A stretch of 64,000 bases of DNA from Sedimentibacter sp. zth1 (GCF_017352195.1 NZ_CP071445.1:1736001-1800000), one strand, 5' to 3'; shown: positions 26,566 through 35,341, numbered from the stretch's first letter. Program-made: numbers and translations. The notes: generated from the letters alone by a model not told the origin.

Positions 26566-27753
26566 ATGTTTTTTAAAAAACAAAATTATGTAAAAGTTTA
26601 TTCTTCGCCTAACTCAAATGAACAATTCGGTCTAATAGCAATTAATGGTAAAATCAAAGATGCATTACTAACAAAATTTAATGAAACATATCAATCTCAG
26701 GGAAGTTACTTTAATAATGGTGGAAAAGCATCCGATAAATGCATGCGTTCCATTTTAGCAACTGGAACAGGAGCATTAGGTTTATCGTCTGCAGCATCAG
26801 GCACACTTTTTATGGCTACTGTTAATCCTGCTACATTAATGACTTTAAGAAATGGTGTTGGTAGTGCTGTTATGGGTTCAGGTGGTATTGTAGCACAAGC
26901 CCCTTTTATTCCTATTTCGGGTGCTTTAATGCCTGTTGCAGCACCTTTACTTGCTTATCAAGCTGTTTCAACCATAACGATTATGCAACAATTTGAAACG
27001 ATTAATGAAAAATTAGCTAATATAGAAAAAACACTAAACAGAATATTACATAGATCCGAAGCAACTTATATAGGAGAAATAATATCTTCTAGTGCTCGTT
27101 TAAATTCAATTGAAACAGAATACTCACTAACAAATTATTTTTCTCAAGATATGATAATAAGATTAACCTTTATTGAAAATACAATAAATACAGTTTTTGA
27201 AAGATATAAATTTTTATATGAATCACTAGGTATTAATTCTAATCTTTTATCTGAAGATATAGATATTATGCAAACAGATGCAATAATGGTAACTATATTA
27301 TCTATATTAGATCTTAGAATAGATACTTTAAGAATTAAAATTTCTCTACAAGAAAATCCTGGTTTTATGAAAATATTAACTGAACAACTAATTGAAAAAA
27401 TTGAACGTTATAAAATATTATGGAGCAATATTGAGCAAAGTCCTAAAAAAATACAAGAAATTACACAATCAATGTCTCAAACCATAAATAACTTAAATTG
27501 GTGGAAAAAACAGATGCCAGGATGGATTGGTGGCAATAGAAAACTTAGAAAAGAAAGTGAAAAAAATATTTTTGAAATTAATCAAAAGAATATGTACTCT
27601 AATACTGAAGAAATAATTAATGGTGCTAAAGAAGCTATAAATATTGGTAATAATTTATTAGACCAGGCACAACAAAAACAACAAATGCTTTTATATTGGG
27701 AAGATTTAAACGGAGTTCACTCTTACTATACAAATGAAATATCAATAAGTTAA
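26566..27753 (+). CDS. Hypothetical protein with hydrophobic Gly/Ala hairpin and helical C-terminus
   Basis: 395 residues. Residues 1-55 are soluble. Residues 60-140 are hydrophobic and rich in Gly, Ala and Ser (ATGTGALGLSSAASGTLF, GSAVMGSGGIVAQ, ALMPVAAPLLAYQ). This looks like a membrane-inserting hairpin. The rest is long amphipathic helix and coiled coil. This layout recalls alpha-helical pore-formers, but I know no homologous family. The start has GGAGG five bases before the ATG; a longer TTG reading has none. No terminator separates it from the amidoligase genes 82 bases upstream, and one follows at 27850. It may be the effector, or the protein modified, in that operon. Confidence 0.75.
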   Translation: MFFKKQNYVKVYSSPNSNEQFGLIAINGKIKDALLTKFNETYQSQGSYFNNGGKASDKCMRSILATGTGALGLSSAASGTLFMATVNPATLMTLRNGVGSAVMGSGGIVAQAPFIPISGALMPVAAPLLAYQAVSTITIMQQFETINEKLANIEKTLNRILHRSEATYIGEIISSSARLNSIETEYSLTNYFSQDMIIRLTFIENTINTVFERYKFLYESLGINSNLLSEDIDIMQTDAIMVTILSILDLRIDTLRIKISLQENPGFMKILTEQLIEKIERYKILWSNIEQSPKKIQEITQSMSQTINNLNWWKKQMPGWIGGNRKLRKESEKNIFEINQKNMYSNTEEIINGAKEAINIGNNLLDQAQQKQQMLLYWEDLNGVHSYYTNEISIS

Positions 27754-27849
27754 ATATATATCTAGTTTAATAAAGTTTTCCCAAAAAGGTATACCCATAT
27801 GAAACACAAAATTTAAGTCTCAATAGAGTTGAATTACCAATTTTGGAAC

Positions 27850-27888
27850 GTCCCAAAGGAAATTCATACCCAATTGGGACTTTTTTAT
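27850..27888 (+). terminator. Terminator closing the amidoligase operon
   Basis: GTCCCAA (27850-27856) pairs with TTGGGAC (27874-27880), followed by six T. Good stem with a 17-base loop. Confidence 0.85.
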
Positions 27889-27915
27889 TTAAAGTAAAGG
27901 AGATAATTTGAACAA

Positions 27916-28464
27916 ATGAAAATCGGTTATGTAAGAGTTAGTACCTTAGAACAAAATACCATGCGACAAGAGATAGCAATGGAAAAGTTAGGTGTTACCG
28001 AATTATTTATAGATAAAATTAGCGGTAAAAATACTGATAGACCTGAACTTAAGAGGTTACTTAATTTTGTTAGAAAAGGTGATACGGTAATAGTCGAAAG
28101 TATTAGTAGGTTTGCTAGAAATACTAAAGACTTATTAGAGCTTATTGAAATATTAAAATCTAAAGACGTTGAGTTTGTATCTGAAAAAGAAAAAATAGAT
28201 ACCACTACTCCAACTGGCAAATTTATGCTTACTATATTTGGAGCTGTAGCTGAACTAGAAAGAGACTATATTTTACAACGTCAACGCGAAGGTATTGAAA
28301 TAGCAAAAAATGAAGGTAAATACAAAGGTAGAAAAAGAATTGAAAAAAGCAATTTGAACACTCTACTCAATAAAGTTAGAAACGGTGAAATAACTGCTAC
28401 TAAAGCAATAAACATATTAAAAATTAGTAAAAGTACATTCTATAGAAGATTAAATGAGCAATAA
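27916..28464 (+). CDS. Serine recombinase of the resolvase/invertase family
   Basis: 182 residues, the usual resolvase length. The catalytic Ser9 is in YVRVSTLEQN; further blocks are DKISGKNTDRPEL, SISRFARNTKDLLEL and the AELERDYILQRQREGI helix. A Hin-type C-terminal helix-turn-helix (ITATKAINILKISKSTFYRRL) binds the crossover site. The AAAGGAG site is 13 bases before the ATG, longer than normal. Within element 2 it could resolve dimers or invert DNA. No obvious paired inverted crossover sites were found nearby. Confidence 0.92.
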   Translation: MKIGYVRVSTLEQNTMRQEIAMEKLGVTELFIDKISGKNTDRPELKRLLNFVRKGDTVIVESISRFARNTKDLLELIEILKSKDVEFVSEKEKIDTTTPTGKFMLTIFGAVAELERDYILQRQREGIEIAKNEGKYKGRKRIEKSNLNTLLNKVRNGEITATKAINILKISKSTFYRRLNEQ

Positions 28465-28494
28465 CACTTTCTTTGAACGTATGGAGGAATTAAA

Positions 28495-28980
28495 ATGATA
28501 TATGAAAATAAAAATAATGAAACATGCAAAAATAACGAACACGGCAAGCGTATTAATTTAGTATCTGTTAAACTTGTTAAAGAAAAAAGTATTAGTTATC
28601 TTCCTAGGGTAATATCTTGTCCTAGTGATGTAGCTTCTTTATTTTCTAAATTTATCGCTGATAGTGATAGAGAACAATTTATGCTTTGCTGTCTAAATAC
28701 AAAAAACCAACCAACAGACATATCAATTATTAGCACTGGATGTCTAGATAGCACAGTTGTTCACCCAAGAGAAGTTTTTAAAGTTGCAATACTTAGCAAT
28801 TCTGCTTCAATAATTATCGCACATAATCATCCTTCCGGAGATACAGAACCATCAAAAGAGGATAAATGTATAACAAATAGAATAAATGAAGTCGCAAAAA
28901 TACTTGGTATTCGACTAATAGACCACATTATAATTGGTGACTGTAGCTATCTTAGCTTTAAAGAACATGATATTTTATAA
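28495..28980 (+). CDS. RadC-like JAB-domain protein
   Basis: 161 residues of the RadC/MPN(+) family. The metal motif is complete: AHNHPSGDTEPSKED, with an upstream Glu in VHPREVFK. The helix-hairpin-helix region of chromosomal RadC is absent; this short form is typical of plasmids, prophages and integrative elements. It lies 30 bases after the serine recombinase gene with its own GGAGG. Its molecular role on such elements is not settled. Confidence 0.88.
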   Translation: MIYENKNNETCKNNEHGKRINLVSVKLVKEKSISYLPRVISCPSDVASLFSKFIADSDREQFMLCCLNTKNQPTDISIISTGCLDSTVVHPREVFKVAILSNSASIIIAHNHPSGDTEPSKEDKCITNRINEVAKILGIRLIDHIIIGDCSYLSFKEHDIL

Positions 28981-29031
28981 AATATATATTTAACATTACA
29001 GTAATATAAAACTTAAGAAAGGATGTTAAAT

Positions 29032-29217
29032 ATGTTTAATCAATATGATGATATACTAACTGTTGAAGAAATGTGCGAAATATTAAAAATAGGTAAAAAC
29101 AATGCTTACAAGCTTTTGAATCAAGGAATTATTAAAGCATATAGGAACGGTAAGAATTGGAGAATACCGAGAAAATCAGTAACTGAATATGTAGAAAAAT
29201 CAATATTGAAGGTATAG
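29032..29217 (+). CDS. Small excisionase-family DNA-binding protein
   Basis: 61 residues of the HTH_17/excisionase type: ILTVEEMCEILKIGKNNAYKLL, then GIIKAYRNGKNWRIPRKSV. Start at the second ATG (29032), 8 bases after AAAGGA. It sits between radC-like and an opposing XRE repressor in the control region of element 2. It could be a second excision factor or a transcription regulator. Confidence 0.8.
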   Translation: MFNQYDDILTVEEMCEILKIGKNNAYKLLNQGIIKAYRNGKNWRIPRKSVTEYVEKSILKV

Positions 29218-29225
29218 GGAAAATC

Positions 29226-29603
29226 CTATACCTTATTTTTATGAGATTTTATATTTTTAAAGTTAATCATAGCTTTTATTACCTTGAGGACTTCTTCGAT
29301 AGATTCTTCATCCATTGAATTTAAAAGTATATGTATTGCATCCATACTTTTGCTTTTATTTTTAAGTTCTAAATTAATTTGAGGTGCATCAAAATCGAAT
29401 AAATCAATTATTTTAATATCAAGTGCCTTAGCAATTTTATCTAATGTATCAATAGTAGGCTTCTTATTACCACGTTCTACTTGTCCAAAAAACGTTGGAG
29501 ACAAATTAGCACATAAGGCAACATGCTCTTGGCTTAAATTTTTAGATTTCCTTATATTTCTAATATGCTCACCTAACAGTATAGCAATATTTTTATCATC
29601 CAT
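29226..29603 (-). CDS. XRE-family repressor of the element
   Basis: 125 residues: N-terminal cI-like helix-turn-helix (LGEHIRNIRKSKNLSQEHVA, FFGQVERGNKKPTIDTL) and a helical C-terminal tail. Start taken at the ATG with GAGGTGG before it. The gene is divergent from a strong promoter at 29688-29716 that carries paired palindromes. That is a classic layout for a lysogeny-type or transfer-control switch. What it controls to the right (a small membrane protein, a lipoprotein) is visible; induction conditions are not. Confidence 0.85.
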   Translation of the reverse strand: MDDKNIAILLGEHIRNIRKSKNLSQEHVALCANLSPTFFGQVERGNKKPTIDTLDKIAKALDIKIIDLFDFDAPQINLELKNKSKSMDAIHILLNSMDEESIEEVLKVIKAMINFKNIKSHKNKV

Positions 29604-29652
29604 GTTAACCACCTCAAATTAATTGTAATAATACTTTAAATTTAAAACAAAT

Positions 29653-29716
29653 AACTATAGTTGCTATTATTTTTATTTACTATAGAGTTGACAAATTTAT
29701 AATATTTTTCTATAAT
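29653..29716 (+). promoter_or_regulatory. Consensus sigma-A promoter with paired operators
   Basis: TTGACA (29688-29693), 17-base spacer, TATAAT (29711-29716). Upstream are the perfect palindrome AACTATAGTT (29653-29662) and the related ACTATAGAGT (29679-29688), 26 bp apart and touching the -35 box. This is a likely binding site for the divergent XRE repressor. Confidence 0.75.
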
Positions 29717-29757
29717 TATGATGTTATATTACAATATTTTCATAAGAAGGAGGTAAG

Positions 29758-29988
29758 ATGGAAATATTTTTTTATATAATATGGATTATTTTAAGCATTT
29801 GGGTCTGTTATATATATCACAGCCTTTTCAACGTAATATATTTTAGTAGTAAAGGTTGCCTAACAGAGATAGTATTATGTGGTCTTGTGGGCTTTTTAAT
29901 AACAAAGCTTGCATTTAGTAACCCTTATATCTTAATAGCAACAGTAATTGTATTATTAATTTTAACTTTTAAAAGAAAGGCAAAATAA
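29758..29988 (+). CDS. Small membrane protein
   Basis: 76 residues with two to three hydrophobic segments (residues 2-20, 33-48 and 52-70) joined by short loops. The last residues are basic (FKRKAK), placing the C-terminus inside. AGGAGG stands 4 bases before the ATG. It is the first gene behind the consensus promoter facing the XRE gene. Function unknown; small size and control by an element repressor would suit a holin-like, exclusion or stress protein. Confidence 0.7.
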   Translation: MEIFFYIIWIILSIWVCYIYHSLFNVIYFSSKGCLTEIVLCGLVGFLITKLAFSNPYILIATVIVLLILTFKRKAK

Positions 29989-30138
29989 GTTAAATTAATA
30001 TATATAGCTTTACTTCTTTTTATAATTATTTGCTCCATATTACTAATGACTTAATATTTACATAAAAATAATCAACAATAGATTTAGGACATAAAGTCTT
30101 TTACTTTATCAAATTTTATCAAAAAAACGGAGGAAAAA

Positions 30139-31098
30139 ATGAAAAAAATAACATTATTAAGCATATTAATGATTATGCTTTTTTTATTAACATCATGCTT
30201 TAGGGAAAAAATTACATTAAATACAACTTTGTCAGAAGAAGATCAAAAAGAATTAGATAAAATTTTAAGTGAAACAAAAAATAATACAGAAAAAAATGCT
30301 GATGAAACAAATACTGAAGACAACAAAGAAATATATGAATTGGGAGATACAATACAATATACTAATTTTGATATCTCCATAAATGAAATAATTCTGAATG
30401 AAAACATAATAACTATAACATTTGGATTTACGAATAAATCACAAAATCCTATTAGCTTTGATTTATATGGATATATTAGTGCTTATCAAGATGGAATATC
30501 ACTTGACAGAATATCCATAGAAAACGGAAAGGAAGATTTCACATTTACTAAAATACAAACAGGCAAAACTGTGCCAATTTATGTTTCTTATGAACTAAGA
30601 AATTATACTAGTTCTGTCGAAATTGAATTTAGTGATGATACCACAAAAAATACTGTTATATTTGAAGATTTTCCAGAGCTTAATGATATTTTAGGTATAT
30701 GTGATTTCTACGATGCCACTCTAGGAGACCTTGTTCAAGTATTTGGAGAAGATTATACGATATCAGACGAATATTATGATGGGGGAAAAATAGTATCATT
30801 CAAAGACATATCAGTTTTCTTCTTCATAGACGGATTTGTCGAAGATATTACAACTGCAAAAGTTACAGCTGCTTGCGGCAATGATGGTGTTAATATTTTA
30901 GGTGATGCTGTCGTAGGAATGAGTTCTGAAGAATTATCAAGTGCATTAGGATGTCAAATTGAGCCAATAGCTGAAAGCAATCCGGCTACTGGTCAAGATG
31001 AAGTATATTGTTATTTACCATTAGATGATAATATTACACTTATAATTTATTTTGATTCTAACAATACAAGTATTTCTGCACGTTGTCTATATAATTAG
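30139..31098 (+). CDS. Lipoprotein with DUF5067-like domain
   Basis: 319 residues. Signal peptide with lipobox LLTSC, so lipid-anchored at the outer face of the membrane. A Glu/Asn-rich linker runs to about residue 65. Residues 70-165 (FDISINEI, ITITFGFTNKS, SFDLYGYISAYQDG) match the immunoglobulin-like DUF4352/DUF5067 type common in clostridial lipoproteins. The C-terminal 130 residues look like two SmpA/BLIP-like repeats (GDLVQVFGEDY; GMSSEELSSALG). GGAGG precedes the ATG. The next gene carries the same Ig-like domain. Confidence 0.75.
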   Translation: MKKITLLSILMIMLFLLTSCFREKITLNTTLSEEDQKELDKILSETKNNTEKNADETNTEDNKEIYELGDTIQYTNFDISINEIILNENIITITFGFTNKSQNPISFDLYGYISAYQDGISLDRISIENGKEDFTFTKIQTGKTVPIYVSYELRNYTSSVEIEFSDDTTKNTVIFEDFPELNDILGICDFYDATLGDLVQVFGEDYTISDEYYDGGKIVSFKDISVFFFIDGFVEDITTAKVTAACGNDGVNILGDAVVGMSSEELSSALGCQIEPIAESNPATGQDEVYCYLPLDDNITLIIYFDSNNTSISARCLYN

Positions 31099-31162
31099 CT
31101 ATATTGGCATGAATAAATAAAGAGTTGTTTCAATTTATTATGTATAAGAATGGAGATAAATC

Positions 31163-32017
31163 ATGACTAATAATGAAAATGATAATAAAAGCATCGAAAA
31201 CACAAAAATTGCATCTAACGAAAATATAAATGAAAATGTTAGCAGCAATGAAGCTGAAACTACTAAATCAATACAAGAAGAAATTAAAGAAACATGGAAT
31301 GGTAATGATTTAGATGAAGAAGAAAGAACACCAAGGAATATATTACTATCAAGGATTCAACTAATTACATTTGCCATAACAATAGTTTATTTCATTAAAG
31401 ATATATGGGCTTTATTTACAGGTAATTTTGATTTAATTAATTTAATTGTCTTAGTGATTAAATTAGAAGTTTGCGGCGTAATTGTTGAGTTTATACTTAA
31501 AACTATTGTGTTTGCTTATTTTAAAGTAACAGGAACAACTAAATATAATAGACCAAAGGGTGAAAAGATAAGCAAAAAAAGAATAGCCTTATACATTATA
31601 TTAGTTCTTTTCATTGTAGGATACCTAAATATACCTCAAAACTACGAAGCTAATCTTACAGGTGTTTATTATACTGAGTATGGAAATGAACAGTATGTAT
31701 GTGTACATATTCTATTTGAAAACACATCTTCTAAACCTATAAAATTTAATGATTGTATGGCTATTGAGCTTTATCAAAATGATGTACAACTAAATCATGT
31801 CAGAGAAATATCTCATGGCAACAAATTTTATGATTTACCTGTCTTAAATAGAAATACTGAAATCGGGAAAGAAGAAAGCATTGATGTATTTTTATTGTAT
31901 GAAACTAGGAATGTGGATATGCCTATAGAAATGAGTATTGAAAAAATTTCTGATCTATTAGGTCTTGATACACACGAATTGACTATAAATTGGAATGACA
32001 TTGAAGTTATTCAGTAG
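31163..32017 (+). CDS. Membrane protein with C-terminal DUF5067-like domain
   Basis: 284 residues. The acidic, low-complexity N-terminus (residues 1-60, Asn/Glu/Ser) is cytoplasmic. Transmembrane segments lie near 68-85, 95-120 and 138-155. An extracytoplasmic Ig-like domain (VCVHILFENTSSKPIKF, IELYQNDVQLN) is related to that of the preceding lipoprotein. The pair was probably made by duplication or works together at the cell surface. Ribosome site GGAG before ATG. Confidence 0.72.
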   Translation: MTNNENDNKSIENTKIASNENINENVSSNEAETTKSIQEEIKETWNGNDLDEEERTPRNILLSRIQLITFAITIVYFIKDIWALFTGNFDLINLIVLVIKLEVCGVIVEFILKTIVFAYFKVTGTTKYNRPKGEKISKKRIALYIILVLFIVGYLNIPQNYEANLTGVYYTEYGNEQYVCVHILFENTSSKPIKFNDCMAIELYQNDVQLNHVREISHGNKFYDLPVLNRNTEIGKEESIDVFLLYETRNVDMPIEMSIEKISDLLGLDTHELTINWNDIEVIQ

Positions 32018-32041
32018 CAATTAAAATAAAAAGTAAAAAAT

Positions 32042-32254
32042 GGAGAAATCTATTATAAAGGAAAACTACTTTATAAAGGTGAATTTAAGGACAGTCAATA
32101 TCACGGCAAAGGAAAACTATATTTTAAGAATTCTACTCAGTTAATGTATGAAGATAATTTCAGTTACTAAAAATACAATGGAAAAGGTACGTTGTATAAT
32201 AAAACTGGCAATATAGTTTACTCTAGCAAATGGAATATGGGTGATGTTGAATAA
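32042..32254 (+). pseudogene. MORN-repeat protein remnant
   Basis: One frame reads YKGEFKDSQYHGKGKLYF and YNGKGTLYNKTG, clear MORN repeats (YxGxxxxGxxHGxG). A TAA at 32168-32170 interrupts it and no start codon with ribosome site is present. It sits right behind the DUF5067 membrane protein gene and was probably a third gene of that operon. Confidence 0.7.
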
Positions 32255-32310
32255 GATTTGCTTAAACAATATATTTTACTAACAGCTATTAAAAATTCAA
32301 TATATAATTT

Positions 32311-32345
32311 AGAGCATAGTCATTTGACTATGCTCTGTTATTATA
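32311..32345 (+). terminator. Terminator after the DUF5067/MORN unit
   Basis: AGAGCATAGT (32311-32320) pairs with ACTATGCTCT (32327-32336), six-base loop, then a T-rich stretch. Confidence 0.8.
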
Positions 32346-32903
32346 TAAACAATAAATTTTTGGTATGCCAATTTACTATATTAACTATCTCTAATAATGT
32401 AAGGTAGTTGCATTCTTATTTTTTGTATATTTTTATGGTTGACAAGTTAGAATTCGAATGAAGTTCTCTTTATCTTTTACAGATTAAAATTCATTGAAAT
32501 TTAAACATATTTATTTAACTTGTCAAACTTTTATCTTGTCTTTTGCATTATATACCCCAAACCCCGCACAGATAATGACAACAAATTTACTACAAATTAT
32601 TTTTTATGTTCAAAGTGTAATAATCAGTTTTAATTTATTATAATTCACTTAACAATTAAATAGGTAAAAATGTCGGACAAAATTCGAACTTTACTTGCTA
32701 CTGTTTTCTTTCCCTTATATATTAGTATACTTAAATTACCATTTATTCCAATATTACTGTACTCATTCATCATTATACTATATATAATATTATATTTATA
32801 TACTATTATATTGTATTATAAAAAAACATACTATCATTAACTATAAAATAATTTTATTTACTAATATGTTAAAGCTTTACAAATTAAAAAGGAGGTTTTA
32901 TAA
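32346..32903. other. AT-rich non-coding region before the relaxase genes; candidate oriT
   Basis: No gene seen. It contains an exact 11-bp inverted repeat TTGACAAGTTA (32439-32449) / TAACTTGTCAA (32516-32526), two TTCGAA palindromes (32453-32458 and 32682-32687) and a C-rich spot near 32555. The mobilization genes start at 32904, so the transfer origin is expected here. The nick site was not identified. Confidence 0.5.
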
Positions 32904-33194
32904 ATGAATAGAAATACTAATAATGATTCAAAGCTTTCTATAAGGCTAAACGATGAAGAAACACGTAAATTTATATATGCACTAGAAGCTAGTAATCTAT
33001 CAAAGAGTAATTATGTTAAATCAAAACTATTTAGTGATAGCCCAACAAATAGTCTATCTTCACAGCTTATACTAGCTATTAATAATTTTATTAGTGAATA
33101 TAATACTTTTAAAAAAAAAGATAAATCTAATAATAATTTCACTAATACTGATATTGCGCTTAAAGAAGTAATTCATATTCTTGCTCAAAAATAA
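32904..33194 (+). CDS. MobC-like relaxosome accessory protein
   Basis: 96 residues. The first 45 look like a ribbon-helix-helix DNA-binding fold (KLSIRLNDEETRKFIYALE, SKSNYVKSKLF), as in MobC/MbpC proteins that melt oriT for the relaxase. A helical tail follows (LILAINNFISEYN). AGGAGG before the ATG. Followed 17 bases later by the relaxase gene. Confidence 0.72.
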   Translation: MNRNTNNDSKLSIRLNDEETRKFIYALEASNLSKSNYVKSKLFSDSPTNSLSSQLILAINNFISEYNTFKKKDKSNNNFTNTDIALKEVIHILAQK

Positions 33195-33211
33195 TTGGAG
33201 GTTATATACAA

Positions 33212-33715
33212 ATGGCAAAAATAATAGTTAATTCTGGTGAATATAATAATGATGATGCTATAGAAAATGTTATCAATTATGATATTAATTCATCTTATAC
33301 AAATCAAAACCTTGTTGGTAGTAACAATGTTCTAGATATTGACGTTGAATCTATGGTCGATACTATGAAAATGACTCAAATTTGCTTTAATAAGACAACG
33401 GGAAGACAAATACATCATATAGAACTTGGCTTTAAAGAAGAAAGCATATCCTCTTATGAGGCTTATTCATATACAAAAAAAATTAGTGAATTTATTGGAC
33501 AAACACATCAAAATGTATTTGCAATACATAAACGTACTTATAATAAAAAAAATTATGTACATGCTCATATAGCAATCAATCCTATAGGCTTTAGAGATGG
33601 AGCTGTATTTGAAGGTAAAAGAAAAAATTATGCAGAGATTGCTGATATACTTAAAGATTTACTTGATGAAGAAGTTACAGTTATATTTAAAGGTAACAAG
33701 GATAACATCATATGA
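33212..33715 (+). CDS. Short relaxase / mobilization nuclease domain protein
   Basis: 167 residues matching the relaxase (MobA/VirD2-like) catalytic domain: the start AKIIVNSGEYNNDDAIENVINY, then GRQIHHIELGF and the histidine motif YVHAHIAINPIGFRDG. This is the metal-binding HxH of motif III. Relaxases usually have 300-700 residues with primase or helicase tails; this one ends right after the nuclease core. It may be a minimal relaxase, or a truncated one. Motif I Tyr is probably one of those in the first 40 residues. Confidence 0.75.
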   Translation: MAKIIVNSGEYNNDDAIENVINYDINSSYTNQNLVGSNNVLDIDVESMVDTMKMTQICFNKTTGRQIHHIELGFKEESISSYEAYSYTKKISEFIGQTHQNVFAIHKRTYNKKNYVHAHIAINPIGFRDGAVFEGKRKNYAEIADILKDLLDEEVTVIFKGNKDNII

Positions 33716-33751
33716 ATGTTATCCTAAGTTTGTATAATTAAATTGACTGAA

Positions 33752-34780
33752 TTAATAAAAATAGCCATCTAAAAAATCTTTTAAAATATTAGCATAATCG
33801 CTATAACTTTCACTATTTTTACATTTTAATTCTTGAGACTTAATGCATAATTGCCTAAAACCTGTTCCATAAAAGTCATTCATTAATTCATCAAATGTAC
33901 AAATTTTATAATTAAAATTGCCATTCGTCATTTGAATTATATTTCTAAATAGTGAAAGATTTTTTTTGTCATCAAAATATGAATTTAAATATTTTTTTAT
34001 ATCCTTATTGCATTTATAATCGGTATAATTAATGCTAAAGATATTATTCATAATTGATTCATCTTCATATAATGCCGAATTCCAGCCCTCATTATTTATA
34101 TAATATTCTTTGCTTCTATCATATATGTAATCTAAAGTAAAGCTTTCAGTCAAAACATTGTATATTTTTTCAACACGTTTTTTAGGATACATTGTATTTA
34201 TAATACTTATATACAATGCATTGTATAATGGTATGTAAATTTTTTCATAAAAACTAAAGATTTTTCTTATTCTATCTAAATTAAGATTATGATTACTATA
34301 AAAATCAGCTTTTAAAAAATCTATTACTTTATAAACTAAGTATGAATTATCAAAAACGTTGGGCAAGTTTAATATAGATTTTATACTATAAGCAACATTA
34401 TATTTGAAAATTTCACTTTCATCTTTAAATTTATCTTCAATATTAAAAAAAACTGAAAAATCATAAAAATAATTATATATTCTCTCAAAATAATACAAAT
34501 CTGTAATTTTTTTAGTATTCCTTCTTAATAATAAATCCTGACAATCATTGGTTACATAATAAAGAAAATTAAATGGGAATTCTATTATATCGTTTATCCA
34601 ATTAACTTTTTTAAATTTTGAAATAATAATTCTCTTATAGCTCATTTCTAATAAAGTATATATGTATATATTAGATGTAATATTATAAATAGTTTTTTTG
34701 CATTTAGTGTTCTCATCTTTAAAAAAATTCTCTATTTTTTTCTTTAATAATTTTTTTAAAAGTTGATATATTATTTTCAA
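33752..34780 (-). CDS. Hypothetical protein, C-terminal part of a frameshifted gene
   Basis: 342 codons with no independent start (TTG, no ribosome site). The sequence is rich in Tyr, Asn, Ile and Lys and has no recognised motif. It overlaps the end of the next reading frame (34719-35198) by 62 bases. Removing one base from the seven-A run at 34721-34727 joins the two frames as ...REFF-KDENTKC..., giving one protein of about 480 residues. So this is the larger, C-terminal portion of a broken or slippage-controlled gene. Confidence 0.6.
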   Translation of the reverse strand: MKIIYQLLKKLLKKKIENFFKDENTKCKKTIYNITSNIYIYTLLEMSYKRIIISKFKKVNWINDIIEFPFNFLYYVTNDCQDLLLRRNTKKITDLYYFERIYNYFYDFSVFFNIEDKFKDESEIFKYNVAYSIKSILNLPNVFDNSYLVYKVIDFLKADFYSNHNLNLDRIRKIFSFYEKIYIPLYNALYISIINTMYPKKRVEKIYNVLTESFTLDYIYDRSKEYYINNEGWNSALYEDESIMNNIFSINYTDYKCNKDIKKYLNSYFDDKKNLSLFRNIIQMTNGNFNYKICTFDELMNDFYGTGFRQLCIKSQELKCKNSESYSDYANILKDFLDGYFY

Positions 34781-35198
34781 GCATTTTTTTATTTAAATCA
34801 AAATCATCATTTTCTTCTTTATATTCTTTCCTATATTTTTTATATGAATCATGTAAAGTAATTTTATTTGTATAATCATTTTTTTTAAGGGTAAACATCA
34901 ATTTTAAGTTATTATAAGAATATTTATTCATAATATCCATAAAATAATTAAATTCATATGGTGAATTTTTGTACAATGAATTAAATGCTAAACTACTACA
35001 TATCATATCATTACACTCATTATTAATTTTATCACATAAATCTTTTTCACTATTCAAATTTGATTCTACTTTATATTTTTCCCTTACATCTATACCGAAA
35101 TAATCCTTAATACAATCTAAATTATGCTGAAAATCACAATTTAGATCAAATAATCTATCTATAAATTTTTCATTTAATGGAGATATATAATTTTCCAT
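34719..35198 (-). CDS. Hypothetical protein, N-terminal part of the same frameshifted gene
   Basis: 159 codons starting at an ATG (MENYISPLNEKFIDRLFDL). A mainly helical, Asn/Lys/Tyr-rich protein without a known domain. It ends at a TAA created at a homopolymer: seven A on the plus strand, 34721-34727. No strong Shine-Dalgarno is present before the ATG. It is on the opposite strand from the mobilization genes, so it is probably cargo inserted between relaxase and helicase. Confidence 0.6.
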   Translation of the reverse strand: MENYISPLNEKFIDRLFDLNCDFQHNLDCIKDYFGIDVREKYKVESNLNSEKDLCDKINNECNDMICSSLAFNSLYKNSPYEFNYFMDIMNKYSYNNLKLMFTLKKNDYTNKITLHDSYKKYRKEYKEENDDFDLNKKMLENNISTFKKIIKEKNREFF

Positions 35199-35341
35199 GT
35201 TTATTTAACCTTTATTATAATATATTTTTATATACATTACTATACTTTATTTTTACTTATTTTACAAGCATTTTTTAGGATTTTAAAACTTATATATTAC
35301 TATTATAATGTTCTTATATACTAAAAGAAAGGATAATATTT

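Noticed and set aside
27916-28464. Invertible DNA controlled by the serine recombinase
   Set aside because: No pair of inverted crossover-like repeats flanking a promoter or gene could be found near it.
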